A program made the position numbers and the translations under genes. Below are positions 1-5,625 of a stretch of 6,519 nucleotides of DNA, one piece after another; the stretch's first letter is position 1; each line of letters starts with the position of its first letter. The notes below the pieces were generated by a model. The model did not search any database. It was not told the origin of the DNA and saw only the letters and a program-made list of their open reading frames with translations. This DNA is from Acidimicrobiia bacterium. Its GTDB lineage: Bacteria > Actinomycetota > Acidimicrobiia > Spongiisociales > UBA5794. The DNA is taken from assembly GCA_030618675.1 (NCBI GenBank), contig JAUXCV010000091.1:1-6519 (forward strand), in the 5' to 3' direction.

Positions 1-2
1 TC

Positions 3-482
3 GTCGAACGAGGCGAGCGATTCACCGGCGACGCTCTCTGGTACTTCGCCAATTGGATCACACCGGCACCGCTGCCGATCCGGTTCGACACGCGGTTCTT
101 CGCCGCCGTGGTTCATCCCGGTCTCGACCCCTCGATCGATGGGAACGAACTCGTCGATGCCCTCTGGATCCGACCCGACGAGGTGCTCGATCGCGCCGAC
201 GCCGGCAGTTGGCTCGTCGCCTTCCCTACCCGCAAGGTCGTCGAGTTCCTTGGCGCGTTCGACTCATGTGACCGGCTGCGCCGTCAACTCGAAGACCGGT
301 TGCCGATCGAGCCGATTCAACCCCGCCTCTCGATCGCGAACGGGAGAATCGAGATCCTGATGCCGGGCGAGGCGGGATTCGACGAAGCCGCCACCGGGGA
401 AGGGGATCCAGAGTTGATGGCGAAGATGATGCAGATCGTCGCAGCGGGGGGAGACGTTCCTCCGGAGTTCCGGTCGACATGA
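3..482 (+). CDS. Nudix hydrolase, NUDT19-like, C-terminal part (5' end outside window)
   Basis: The reading frame is open from position 3 to the TGA at 480-482, about 159 codons, and its start lies upstream of the window. The protein carries the layout seen in the C-terminal half of NUDT19-type Nudix hydrolases (CoA/nucleoside-diphosphate pyrophosphatase-like). It has a W-x-TP segment, then RFDTRFFAA (start of a beta strand), then an acidic NELVDALWIRPDEVL stretch, and a FPTRKVVEFL segment that replaces the usual L-x-PPT motif. The Nudix box itself (GX5EX7REUXEEXGU) would lie upstream and cannot be checked, so catalytic competence is unknown. The tail (about residues 120-159) is a short extension without a recognised domain. 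The stop overlaps the start of the MBL-fold gene by four bases (ATGA), so the two are very probably co-translated. The substrate cannot be inferred from this part. Confidence 0.72.
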   Translation, partial: VERGERFTGDALWYFANWITPAPLPIRFDTRFFAAVVHPGLDPSIDGNELVDALWIRPDEVLDRADAGSWLVAFPTRKVVEFLGAFDSCDRLRRQLEDRLPIEPIQPRLSIANGRIEILMPGEAGFDEAATGEGDPELMAKMMQIVAAGGDVPPEFRST

Positions 483-1261
483 TCGTCGAAACGGTGCTGG
501 CGCCGAACCCCGGCATTTACACGGGTCCGGGTACGAACACGTACCTCGTCTCCGACCGCGACGAGGTGGCCGTCATCGATCCCGGACCCGTCATCGATCG
601 TCACCTGCTGGCCATCGTGGATGCCGTCGGTGACCGCACACCGGTCGCGGTCATCGCCACCCACACTCACTCAGATCATGCCCCGCTCGCCAACCCGCTT
701 GCGGAGCGCCTCCGCGTCCCCGTCTACGGAAACCGGCCTGGTCCTTCATTCTCTCCCGATATCCGCATGTCGGACGGCGACCATGTTCGCGTCGGGGAAG
801 TGATGCTCGAAGCGGTTCATACGCCGGGTCACACCGCGGATCACCTGTGCTTCCGGCTCGGGGGCCGCCTCTTCACCGGTGATCACATCATGGGCGGCTC
901 AACCGTCATCATGGAGGACGCGGCCGCCTATCTCGACTCGCTGTATCGGGTTCAAGCCCTTGGGGTACAACGGATCGAACCCGGTCACGGACCATCGATG
1001 GACGACGCCGGTGGCGTCATCTCCGGATACATCGAGCACCGCCTCGCCAGGGAGCAGGAGATCCTCGATGCGATCAGGGCCGGCGCTTCGACCGTTGCCG
1101 ACGTCGTGGACGCCGTCTACGCGCTCGTGCCGGTCGACCTCGTACCGGCAGCAACCCAACAAGCAATCGTTCAATTGCGCAAGTTGTATGCCGATGACAA
1201 GGTAAGGTTCCCGCCGGGCGAAGCGGGGCCATCCACGATGGTCGAAATGAACGTGAGATGA
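479..1261 (+). CDS. MBL-fold metallo-hydrolase, LACTB2-like
   Basis: This 260-residue protein belongs to the metallo-beta-lactamase fold, in the branch of LACTB2 (in animals a mitochondrial endoribonuclease) and related bacterial 'beta-lactamase-like' hydrolases. The metal-binding residues are visible: THTHSDH gives H62, H64, D66 and H67; TPGHT gives H118; FTGD gives D135; and EPGHG gives H170. The early NPGIYTGPGTNTYLV strand and the HRLAREQEIL segment (about residues 187-196) match the family. Residues 195-245 form the helical winged-helix-like tail typical of LACTB2 proteins. The length is usual for the family and no signal peptide is present, so it should be cytoplasmic. ATG 479 overlaps the upstream stop; a weak CCGGAG lies 11 bases before it, so coupling probably drives initiation. 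The bacterial substrate is not established: RNA, a thioester or a lactone are all possible. Confidence 0.85.
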   Translation: MIVETVLAPNPGIYTGPGTNTYLVSDRDEVAVIDPGPVIDRHLLAIVDAVGDRTPVAVIATHTHSDHAPLANPLAERLRVPVYGNRPGPSFSPDIRMSDGDHVRVGEVMLEAVHTPGHTADHLCFRLGGRLFTGDHIMGGSTVIMEDAAAYLDSLYRVQALGVQRIEPGHGPSMDDAGGVISGYIEHRLAREQEILDAIRAGASTVADVVDAVYALVPVDLVPAATQQAIVQLRKLYADDKVRFPPGEAGPSTMVEMNVR

Positions 1262-2634
1262 AGAAACGACGTATCGCCCTCATAGCTTTCTTGGTGCTCG
1301 GATTAGCCGCGCCTGCATTCGGTGCAGAAGAGACCAAGGTCACCCCGGACGATCTCGAGGCGGCGAGGCGTCGGAACGCCGAGATCTCGGCATCCCTCGA
1401 GGCGACCGACATCCGCTACGAAGCTGCGGTCGCCGATGAGATCCAGATTCGGGAGAGCCTGCACGGCCTCGCCAGCCAGGTCACCGAGACCGAGCAGCGT
1501 CTTGCCGTTCTGCGGTTGGCGGCGGAAGAGGTCGTTCGCGAGCTCTACATGACGGCCGGTTCCGATGGTGCCGTTTCGACGGTGCTCGGTTCGGCCGCCT
1601 TCTCCGATATCCCGGTTCGCGGGACCTACCTCGACGCAGCAAGCAACCACGACCTGCGCGTCGTCGAAGAGTGGGAGGCCGTTGAAGCGGAGTACCGGGC
1701 GCAGGTGCAGGAACTCGACGACGCCCTCGCCCTGCAGCGTGACCTCGTGATCGAGATCGAGACCCTCGCTGAGCAGATGCTCGTTGAACTCGACGCCGCG
1801 AACTCAGAGTACCGAGAGTTGAAAGCGACCTGGCAGCGGCAGGAAGAAGAGCGGAAGCAGCGCGAGGCGGAGGAACGTCGCCGTCGCGAACTCGAGGAAG
1901 CCAGGAAACGCAAGGAAGCGGAAGAGGCTGCTGCCGCCGCCGCTGCCGCCGCAGCCGCTGCCGCCACAACGACCACCGTGGCTCCGACCACGACGACCAC
2001 GGCGGCTCCGACCGCGACGTCGACAACGACAACCATCGTCGTGGCTGAGGAAGCGGACACCAGTACCACTACGACGTCGACCACGACCGTCGCAGCCGAG
2101 GAGACAGACACCAGTACCACTACGACGTCGACCACGACCACGACCGTCGCAGCCGATGAGACGGACGCAAGCACGACCACCACGACGTCGACGCCGACCA
2201 CCACGACGACGGTGCCGCCGGTAACACCGGCCAATCGAACCTGTCCCGTCGATGGGGCCGTGTCCTTCTCCGACACGTGGGGAGCACCCCGGTCGGGCGG
2301 AAGAACGCACAAAGGAGTCGACATGTCGGCTTCGAGAGGGACGCCGCTCGTCGCGATGGAGGCAGGGGGGATCTACTACCTGTCGACCAGTTCACTCGGC
2401 GGGATCTCCGTCTACCTTCGGGGAAACACCGGCGACATCTACTACTACGCCCACCTCGATGCCTGGGCAGACGGGCTTGTCGCGGGCCAGAGCGTTTCGC
2501 TCGGCGATCTTCTGGGCTACGTGGGCACGACCGGCAACTCGCCGTCGTGGCTCCCGCATCTCCACCTCGGTTGGAAGCCGGCCGGCGGCGACTGGGCGAA
2601 CCCGTATCCGATGGTGAACGATCTGTGTCGGTGA
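1258..2634 (+). CDS. Secreted M23 (LytM) endopeptidase with N-terminal coiled coil and Thr-rich linker
   Basis: This 458-residue protein is probably an exported cell-wall hydrolase that cuts peptidoglycan cross-bridges or stem peptides. A signal peptide spans residues 1-22 (KKRR, hydrophobic core, AFG cleavage site). Residues 30-223 are mostly coiled coil. The segment ELYMTAGSDGAVSTVLGSA and following (about 95-130) resembles the CwlO/PcsB/RipA-type regulatory coiled coil, which in those proteins is controlled by FtsEX. A highly charged Glu/Arg stretch (196-223), 13 alanines (224-236) and a Thr-rich linker (237-321) follow. The M23 domain occupies about 328-458. It keeps the zinc ligands H351 and D355 (HKGVD) and H436, and the catalytic histidines H399 (YAHL) and H434 (HLH), so it looks active. 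ATG 1258 overlaps the preceding stop (ATGA). No strong ribosome site precedes it, which fits translational coupling. Partnership with FtsEX is an inference by analogy. Confidence 0.9.
   Translation: MKKRRIALIAFLVLGLAAPAFGAEETKVTPDDLEAARRRNAEISASLEATDIRYEAAVADEIQIRESLHGLASQVTETEQRLAVLRLAAEEVVRELYMTAGSDGAVSTVLGSAAFSDIPVRGTYLDAASNHDLRVVEEWEAVEAEYRAQVQELDDALALQRDLVIEIETLAEQMLVELDAANSEYRELKATWQRQEEERKQREAEERRRRELEEARKRKEAEEAAAAAAAAAAAAATTTTVAPTTTTTAAPTATSTTTTIVVAEEADTSTTTTSTTTVAAEETDTSTTTTSTTTTTVAADETDASTTTTTSTPTTTTTVPPVTPANRTCPVDGAVSFSDTWGAPRSGGRTHKGVDMSASRGTPLVAMEAGGIYYLSTSSLGGISVYLRGNTGDIYYYAHLDAWADGLVAGQSVSLGDLLGYVGTTGNSPSWLPHLHLGWKPAGGDWANPYPMVNDLCR
1966..2220 (+). repeat. Thr-rich linker coding region with tandem in-frame repeats
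   Basis: This part of the M23 gene encodes residues 237-321, mostly threonine. It contains three in-frame units at 2047-2097 (51 bp), 2098-2154 (57 bp) and 2155-2220 (66 bp, degenerate), each starting with an acidic E/D-E-x-D-x-S motif followed by threonines. Units 1 and 2 share a 33-base identical stretch (2056-2088 and 2107-2139), and unit 2 has one extra ACGACC. This pattern points to duplication by slippage that preserved the frame. The protein product would be a flexible, probably O-glycosylatable wall-spanning stalk between coiled coil and enzyme; glycosylation is speculative. Confidence 0.85.
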
Positions 2635-2670
2635 TCAGTAGATCAGTAGCCCAGTAGATCAGTAGATCAG
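2633..2670. repeat. 8-bp tandem repeat GATCAGTA, about 4.75 copies
   Basis: Units lie at 2633-2640, 2641-2648, 2649-2656 (variant GCCCAGTA), 2657-2664 and 2665-2670 (partial GATCAG). The array begins on the last two bases of the TGA stop of the M23 gene and lies in the gap between two convergent genes. It has no spacers, so it is not a CRISPR array, and it does not fold into an obvious terminator hairpin. Its function is unknown. Confidence 0.9.
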
Positions 2671-2683
2671 GAAAAGTCTTCAC

Positions 2684-2697
2684 GGACTACGGACTAC
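2684..2697. repeat. 7-bp tandem repeat GGACTAC, two copies
   Basis: Two perfect copies of GGACTAC lie at 2684-2690 and 2691-2697, 13 bases after the 8-bp array and just before the stop codon of the minus-strand gene. With the preceding array it fills most of the 66-base convergent gap. Two copies alone are weak evidence, but the unit size resembles the 7-bp array at 6390-6410. Confidence 0.65.
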
Positions 2698-2700
2698 TCA

Positions 2701-3453
2701 TCAGTGCAGGGTGTCCCAGTCGGTTCCGTCCTCCGATCGGTCGTGATCCGATGCGGTGTCCGGCGCCGACGCTATCTCGCTCTGAGTTTTCGAAAGGCTG
2801 ATCCCGATGACCAGGTCGAACGCTGCCGTCTTCTCGGGTTGCTCGTCGAACGATGCTGATCCGCTGAACTGTCGCAGTCCCCAGACGACGATCTCGGCCA
2901 GATCCTCGATTCCCCGTTCCTTCCACGGCGTGCTTCCGTCGTTCCAGGTGTCCAATCCCCGAAGATCCATGAAGTCCTGACGCAAGCCATCCGTGAGCAT
3001 GTGGTGATCCCATGCGTGGGCGAGTTCGTGCAGGACGATCAGTCGATGGGGATTGCAGACATCCAACCTCGCCGGCGTCTCCCGGCTGCGGAACGCACCG
3101 TCGAATCCATCGCACGGTTCATCGGAGGCGTGAATCGCGATCACGAGGTCGGGCAGTTCGAGGCCAGCGTCAATGAAGTGAGTAACGGCCCACTCGGCCG
3201 CTCCACGCTGTTCCTCCGTGCCGCCAACGACCGTCACCCGTGGCGCCGGCGCCACCGGGTTTGGGGTGTTGATGATGGGAAGTGCGCCCGTCCCTTGTGA
3301 AGAGGAGTCCGTTGCTGGCGTGTTCACCGGAGCCGATGTCAACCGGGGCAGGGCTGCCGCCGATTCGGCGGCGGGGGCTGTTTGAGTGAGTGTGCCAGAG
3401 AACAGGATCAGCAGGGCCGAGATCGAGGTGAGGATGCGGGGTGCTCTCTTCAT
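2701..3453 (-). CDS. Secreted putative zinc metallopeptidase with HELAH motif
   Basis: This 250-residue protein starts at the ATG at 3453 on the minus strand. A TTG start at 3471 is also possible, but it would add only MFDGGG ahead of a good signal peptide. The signal peptide spans about residues 1-28 (KR, hydrophobic core, TAPAA). A Pro/Ser/Thr-rich spacer runs to about residue 72, so the mature protein is probably outside the membrane. The enzyme core contains RLIVLHELAHAWDHH with HExxH at H142-H146, the zinc-binding signature of zincin peptidases. The downstream segment WKERGIEDLAEIVVWGL offers E183 or E187 as the third ligand. Two cysteines (C114, C133) could form a disulfide. The acidic tail after about residue 225 has no recognised domain. 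I cannot name a peptidase family or substrate; similar secreted HELAHAWD proteins occur in actinomycetes, mostly as hypothetical proteins. It converges with the M23 gene, and its promoter must lie in or beside the nSTAND relic. Confidence 0.75.
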   Translation of the reverse strand: MKRAPRILTSISALLILFSGTLTQTAPAAESAAALPRLTSAPVNTPATDSSSQGTGALPIINTPNPVAPAPRVTVVGGTEEQRGAAEWAVTHFIDAGLELPDLVIAIHASDEPCDGFDGAFRSRETPARLDVCNPHRLIVLHELAHAWDHHMLTDGLRQDFMDLRGLDTWNDGSTPWKERGIEDLAEIVVWGLRQFSGSASFDEQPEKTAAFDLVIGISLSKTQSEIASAPDTASDHDRSEDGTDWDTLH

Positions 3454-3502
3454 GCCCCCACCGTCGAACAAGGGTGTTAGCGCACGGTTTGCGCCCCGTC
3501 AG

Positions 3503-3904
3503 GTGCGAATCAGTTTCGGATCAGCGATCCTCACCGACGTCATCGGACAGCCCGAAGCCCTGCCGATGTTCCAGTACACCCTCACCGAACTCTTCGATCG
3601 ACGGGTCGACAACGTGCTGACGATCAACACCTTCCGAGCGATGGGCGGAGTACGGGGAGTGATGACGCGGGGCGCCGACGACCTCTACGACCAGATCGAT
3701 CTCGCCGAGAAGGAAGCCGCCCAACACCTCTTCTTGCGTCTCGTCGCGATCGCCGACCACGACGAGTAAAGCCGACGGCAGGTTCACGCGTCGGAGATCG
3801 TTGCTCTCGACGTAGACGTCGTCGCCATGCAGGAGTGATCGAGGTGTTCGGTGGCCACAGGCTCCTGTCGTTCGCTCTGTGGGAGTCCTGTGAGTCGTGA
3901 CGAG
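3503..3904 (+). pseudogene. Decayed fragment of an nSTAND-type NTPase (AfsR/BTAD-regulator-like)
   Basis: In frame 2, positions 3524-3766 encode ILTDVIGQPEALPMFQYTL, then ELFDRR, GGVRGVMTRGADDLYD and AAQHLFLRLVAI. This matches the conserved region after the NTPase core of nSTAND proteins found in AfsR/BTAD-type regulators and some cyclases (consensus GQPGALPLLQ..L.ELWERR, GGV.GALAR.AD..Y, LFLRLV). A TAA at 3767-3769 interrupts it, but the same frame continues with family-like RRQVHASEIVALDVDVV to a TGA at 3836. Homology then resumes in frame 1 from 3835 (VIEVFGGHRLLSF) and appears to return to frame 2 near 3887 (PVSRDE). The P-loop part, any DNA-binding domain and the segment after this point (normally VEVAHEALL) are absent. 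The open frame begins at an ATG (3386) inside the minus-strand gene and has no ribosome site; I regard it as non-functional. Boundaries are approximate. Confidence 0.8.
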
Positions 3905-3947
3905 ATCGGAGGGTCCGAAGATCGCCCTGGTCCAGGAAGGCGAAGAG

Positions 3948-4376
3948 GTGATACAGATCCTCGTCGAGCAGGGCTGGAACCAGGCAGACCGGGAACTCAC
4001 CTTCGAGGCCAAGCGGGTGGTGACGCTGATCGATGATGACATGCGCGCGCTCGCGACAGCCGGGTATGAGCTGATCATCGATGGAACCTTCGACGCCGTC
4101 TGCTCGCTCTTCACCGACGACGCCGTGGTCATCGACTTCCTTGGAGAACCCGGATGGGACTTCGAAGGGAACACGGTGATCGCCGAGTCGGTGTCACCGC
4201 TTGACGACGACCGCGCCTTCGGACAGGTGGTCATCACCGATATCGCTCTCGTGGAGGGTGCAGTGGTCTGGCCCCCCGAGTTCGAGTACCTGGGTGACGT
4301 CTCCTCCACGACCGGCAATCGCGCCGTTGTCGAAGACGGCAACATCATCCTGTGGGAATACGGAAGCAAGGGTTGA
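3948..4376 (+). CDS. Small SnoaL/NTF2-like domain protein
   Basis: The protein has 142 residues with the chosen GTG start at 3948. That start is preceded by AGGAAGG (3934-3940) with 7 bases of spacing and lies outside the nSTAND relic. The same frame is open back to a GTG at 3897 (159 residues), which would overlap the relic and has a poorer ribosome site. Around residues 42-70 the sequence ATAGYELIIDGTFDAVCSLF followed by TDDAVVIDF resembles the start of SnoaL-like/NTF2-fold proteins (helix, then G-x-x-D-x-x-x-x-LFTDDAV). The end NRAVVEDGNIILWEY fits the last strand of that fold. The first 35 residues are not typical. SnoaL-like proteins range from small-molecule isomerases to binding proteins, so no reaction can be assigned. 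Codon use is normal for the window, suggesting it is still under selection despite the decayed DNA just upstream. It converges with mrp, with a gap of 22 bases. Confidence 0.55.
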   Translation: MIQILVEQGWNQADRELTFEAKRVVTLIDDDMRALATAGYELIIDGTFDAVCSLFTDDAVVIDFLGEPGWDFEGNTVIAESVSPLDDDRAFGQVVITDIALVEGAVVWPPEFEYLGDVSSTTGNRAVVEDGNIILWEYGSKG

Positions 4377-4398
4377 TCCGCCGACGAGATCCGACGGG

Positions 4399-5535
4399 CT
4401 ACATCCCCGCCAGTTGTTCCTCTAGGACGGCGATGCGGGCTGTGCAGGTGTCGGCGGCGGCCGGGGGGACCAGTTCCAACAGCCGGTCGGTTACTGAGCG
4501 GATCGCCGTACCGGCGGGACCGTCGGGGTCTGAGGTGACCACCGGTCGTCCCTCGTCGCCGCCGTTGACGACGTTGGGATCCAGCGGGATCTGGCCGAGG
4601 AGCGGGACGCCGAGTTGGTCGGCGAGTTCGGATCCCCCGCCCTTGCCGAACAGGTCGTGGTGACGCCCGTCGTCCGTTGTGAATCCCGACATGTTCTCAA
4701 CGACACCGACCACGGGCATGAAGGATCGACGCGCCATGTCGGCGACGCGGGCGGCAACCTTCTGCGCCGCCCGCTGTGGAGTCGTCACAACCACCATCTC
4801 GGCCTGCGGGAGCATCCGGGAGAGCGCCATCTGCACGTCACCCGTTCCGGGGGGCATGTCGATGACGAGATAGCCGAGGTCGGGACTCCACGCCACGTCG
4901 GTCAGGAACTGCTCGAGGGCCTTCGACAGCATCAGGCCGCGCCACATGAGAGCGGTGTCCTCGTCGTCGATCATCAGGCCCGTAGAGACGACCTCAAGAC
5001 CGGCGGCGTGGAGCGGGCGAATCTTGCGATCGTCACCGGCCTCGAGACGAGCGTCGACGGAGTCGAGCATCCTCGGAACCGAGAAACCCCAGATGTCCGC
5101 ATCGAGGAGGCCGGTGCGGTGTCCGAGGGCTGAGATCGCCAGCGCCAGGTTCACACTGAGCGACGACTTCCCGACCCCGCCCTTTCCGCTGGAGATGGCG
5201 ATCACGCGAGTCTGCGGGCTGATCATCGTGGGTTCGGCGTTCTCTCGGGCTCGCAGCCTCACCTTGCCCATCAATTCGGATCGCTGATCTGAGTTCATCG
5301 CAGTTACGTTGACCGAGACGGTCTTGATGCCGGGAATGGCCTTGACCTTGCGCACGACGTCGTTCTCGATCTGGTCGCGCATCGGGCATGCCGCGATCGT
5401 GAGAGCGACGCCGATCGACACGTCCGGACCGTCGATGGTGATGTCTCCGACCATGCCGAGGTCCACGATGTCGGCGTTCAATTCGGGGTCGATCACGCCT
5501 CGAAGCGCCGCCTCGATGTCATCTCTCGTGGTCAC
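4399..5535 (-). CDS. mrp: Mrp/ApbC-family P-loop ATPase, iron-sulfur cluster carrier-like
   Basis: This 378-residue cytoplasmic protein is of the Mrp/ApbC/Nbp35 family, ATPases that hold and transfer Fe-S clusters to apoproteins. Residues 1-80 form a MIP18 (DUF59) domain with the conserved T-x-A-A-C-P motif at C50. The deviant Walker A motif SSGKGGVGKSS is at 115-125, with K118 and K123. Later motifs are DADIWG (145-150), the Walker B-like DMPPGTGD (226-233), and VVENMSGF (278-285) followed by LFGKGGG. The CxxC pair that binds the bridging cluster in ApbC/Nbp35 should follow ENMS, but here the segment reads TTDDGRHH. The only cysteines are C50 and C364. Similar CxxC-free Mrp proteins, as I recall, occur in other actinomycetes, so this is probably lineage-typical. 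The start is GTG (5533-5535) with no clear ribosome site, and a candidate promoter sits immediately upstream. It is divergent from the A-type carrier gene. Confidence 0.92.
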   Translation of the reverse strand: MTTRDDIEAALRGVIDPELNADIVDLGMVGDITIDGPDVSIGVALTIAACPMRDQIENDVVRKVKAIPGIKTVSVNVTAMNSDQRSELMGKVRLRARENAEPTMISPQTRVIAISSGKGGVGKSSLSVNLALAISALGHRTGLLDADIWGFSVPRMLDSVDARLEAGDDRKIRPLHAAGLEVVSTGLMIDDEDTALMWRGLMLSKALEQFLTDVAWSPDLGYLVIDMPPGTGDVQMALSRMLPQAEMVVVTTPQRAAQKVAARVADMARRSFMPVVGVVENMSGFTTDDGRHHDLFGKGGGSELADQLGVPLLGQIPLDPNVVNGGDEGRPVVTSDPDGPAGTAIRSVTDRLLELVPPAAADTCTARIAVLEEQLAGM

Positions 5536-5542
5536 GCGACCG

Positions 5543-5572
5543 ATCCTATCTCTGAGAATTGCCTATTCCCAA
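5543..5572 (-). promoter_or_regulatory. Candidate mrp promoter, probably giving a leaderless transcript
   Basis: Reading the minus strand, TTGGGA (5567-5572) and TAGGAT (5543-5548) are 18 bases apart. Each matches the sigma-70-type consensus at 4 of 6 positions. A transcript would begin about 7 bases downstream of the -10 box, which is at or next to the GTG start at 5535. There is no Shine-Dalgarno sequence in this stretch, consistent with leaderless translation, which is common in actinomycetes. Confidence 0.4.
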
Positions 5573-5593
5573 CACGGCCATAGTCGTTAGAGT
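5566..5593 (+). promoter_or_regulatory. Candidate promoter for the A-type carrier gene
   Basis: TTCCCA (5566-5571) and TAGAGT (5588-5593) lie 16 bases apart on the plus strand, each matching the consensus at 4 of 6 positions. The leader would be about 25-30 bases and would include the strong ribosome site at 5609-5616. The -35 element overlaps that of the candidate mrp promoter on the other strand. The match is weak and could be chance. Confidence 0.3.
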
Positions 5594-5608
5594 CGGAAGG
5601 CGACGTGC

Positions 5609-5616
5609 GGAGGAGG
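5609..5616 (+). promoter_or_regulatory. Strong ribosome binding site fixing the erpA start
   Basis: GGAGGAGG ends 9 bases before ATG 5626. It decides for that start over the in-frame GTG at 5605, which would place the ribosome site inside the coding region, and over the later ATG at 5638. Confidence 0.85.
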
Positions 5617-5625
5617 CAACGTTCA

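Noticed and set aside
1481..2324. Long minus-strand open frames opposite the M23 gene (Val-rich and Arg/Gly-rich proteins)
   Set aside because: They are mirror images of the Ala/Thr-rich low-complexity coding region, have no ribosome sites or family features, and conflict with a well-supported gene.
2633..2697. CRISPR array or rho-independent terminator
   Set aside because: The repeats are 7-8 bp and contiguous with no spacers, and no stable GC stem followed by a T-run was found.
3001..3300. 99-residue plus-strand frame opposite the HELAH protein
   Set aside because: It is a shadow of the HExxH-containing region on the other strand, without a ribosome site or family likeness.
3480..3494. 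Small hairpin GCGCA-CGGTT-TGCGC upstream of the minus-strand HELAH gene
   Set aside because: A 5-bp stem is too short to distinguish from chance in GC-rich DNA, and there is no T-tract or known operator match.
3386..3769. 127-residue plus-strand frame as a real gene
   Set aside because: Its ATG lies within the coding region of the minus-strand HELAH gene, the first 40 residues show no family likeness, and the homologous part continues past its stop in other frames, so it is a relic rather than a gene.
3503..4376. Antiviral STAND (Avs-like) defence system
   Set aside because: The recognisable part matches the AfsR/BTAD-regulator type of nSTAND protein, no effector or sensor domain is present, and the gene is broken.
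4615..5133. 172-residue plus-strand frame inside mrp
   Set aside because: It is antisense to the conserved Mrp ATPase domain, with no recognisable motif; long antisense frames are expected in GC-rich DNA.
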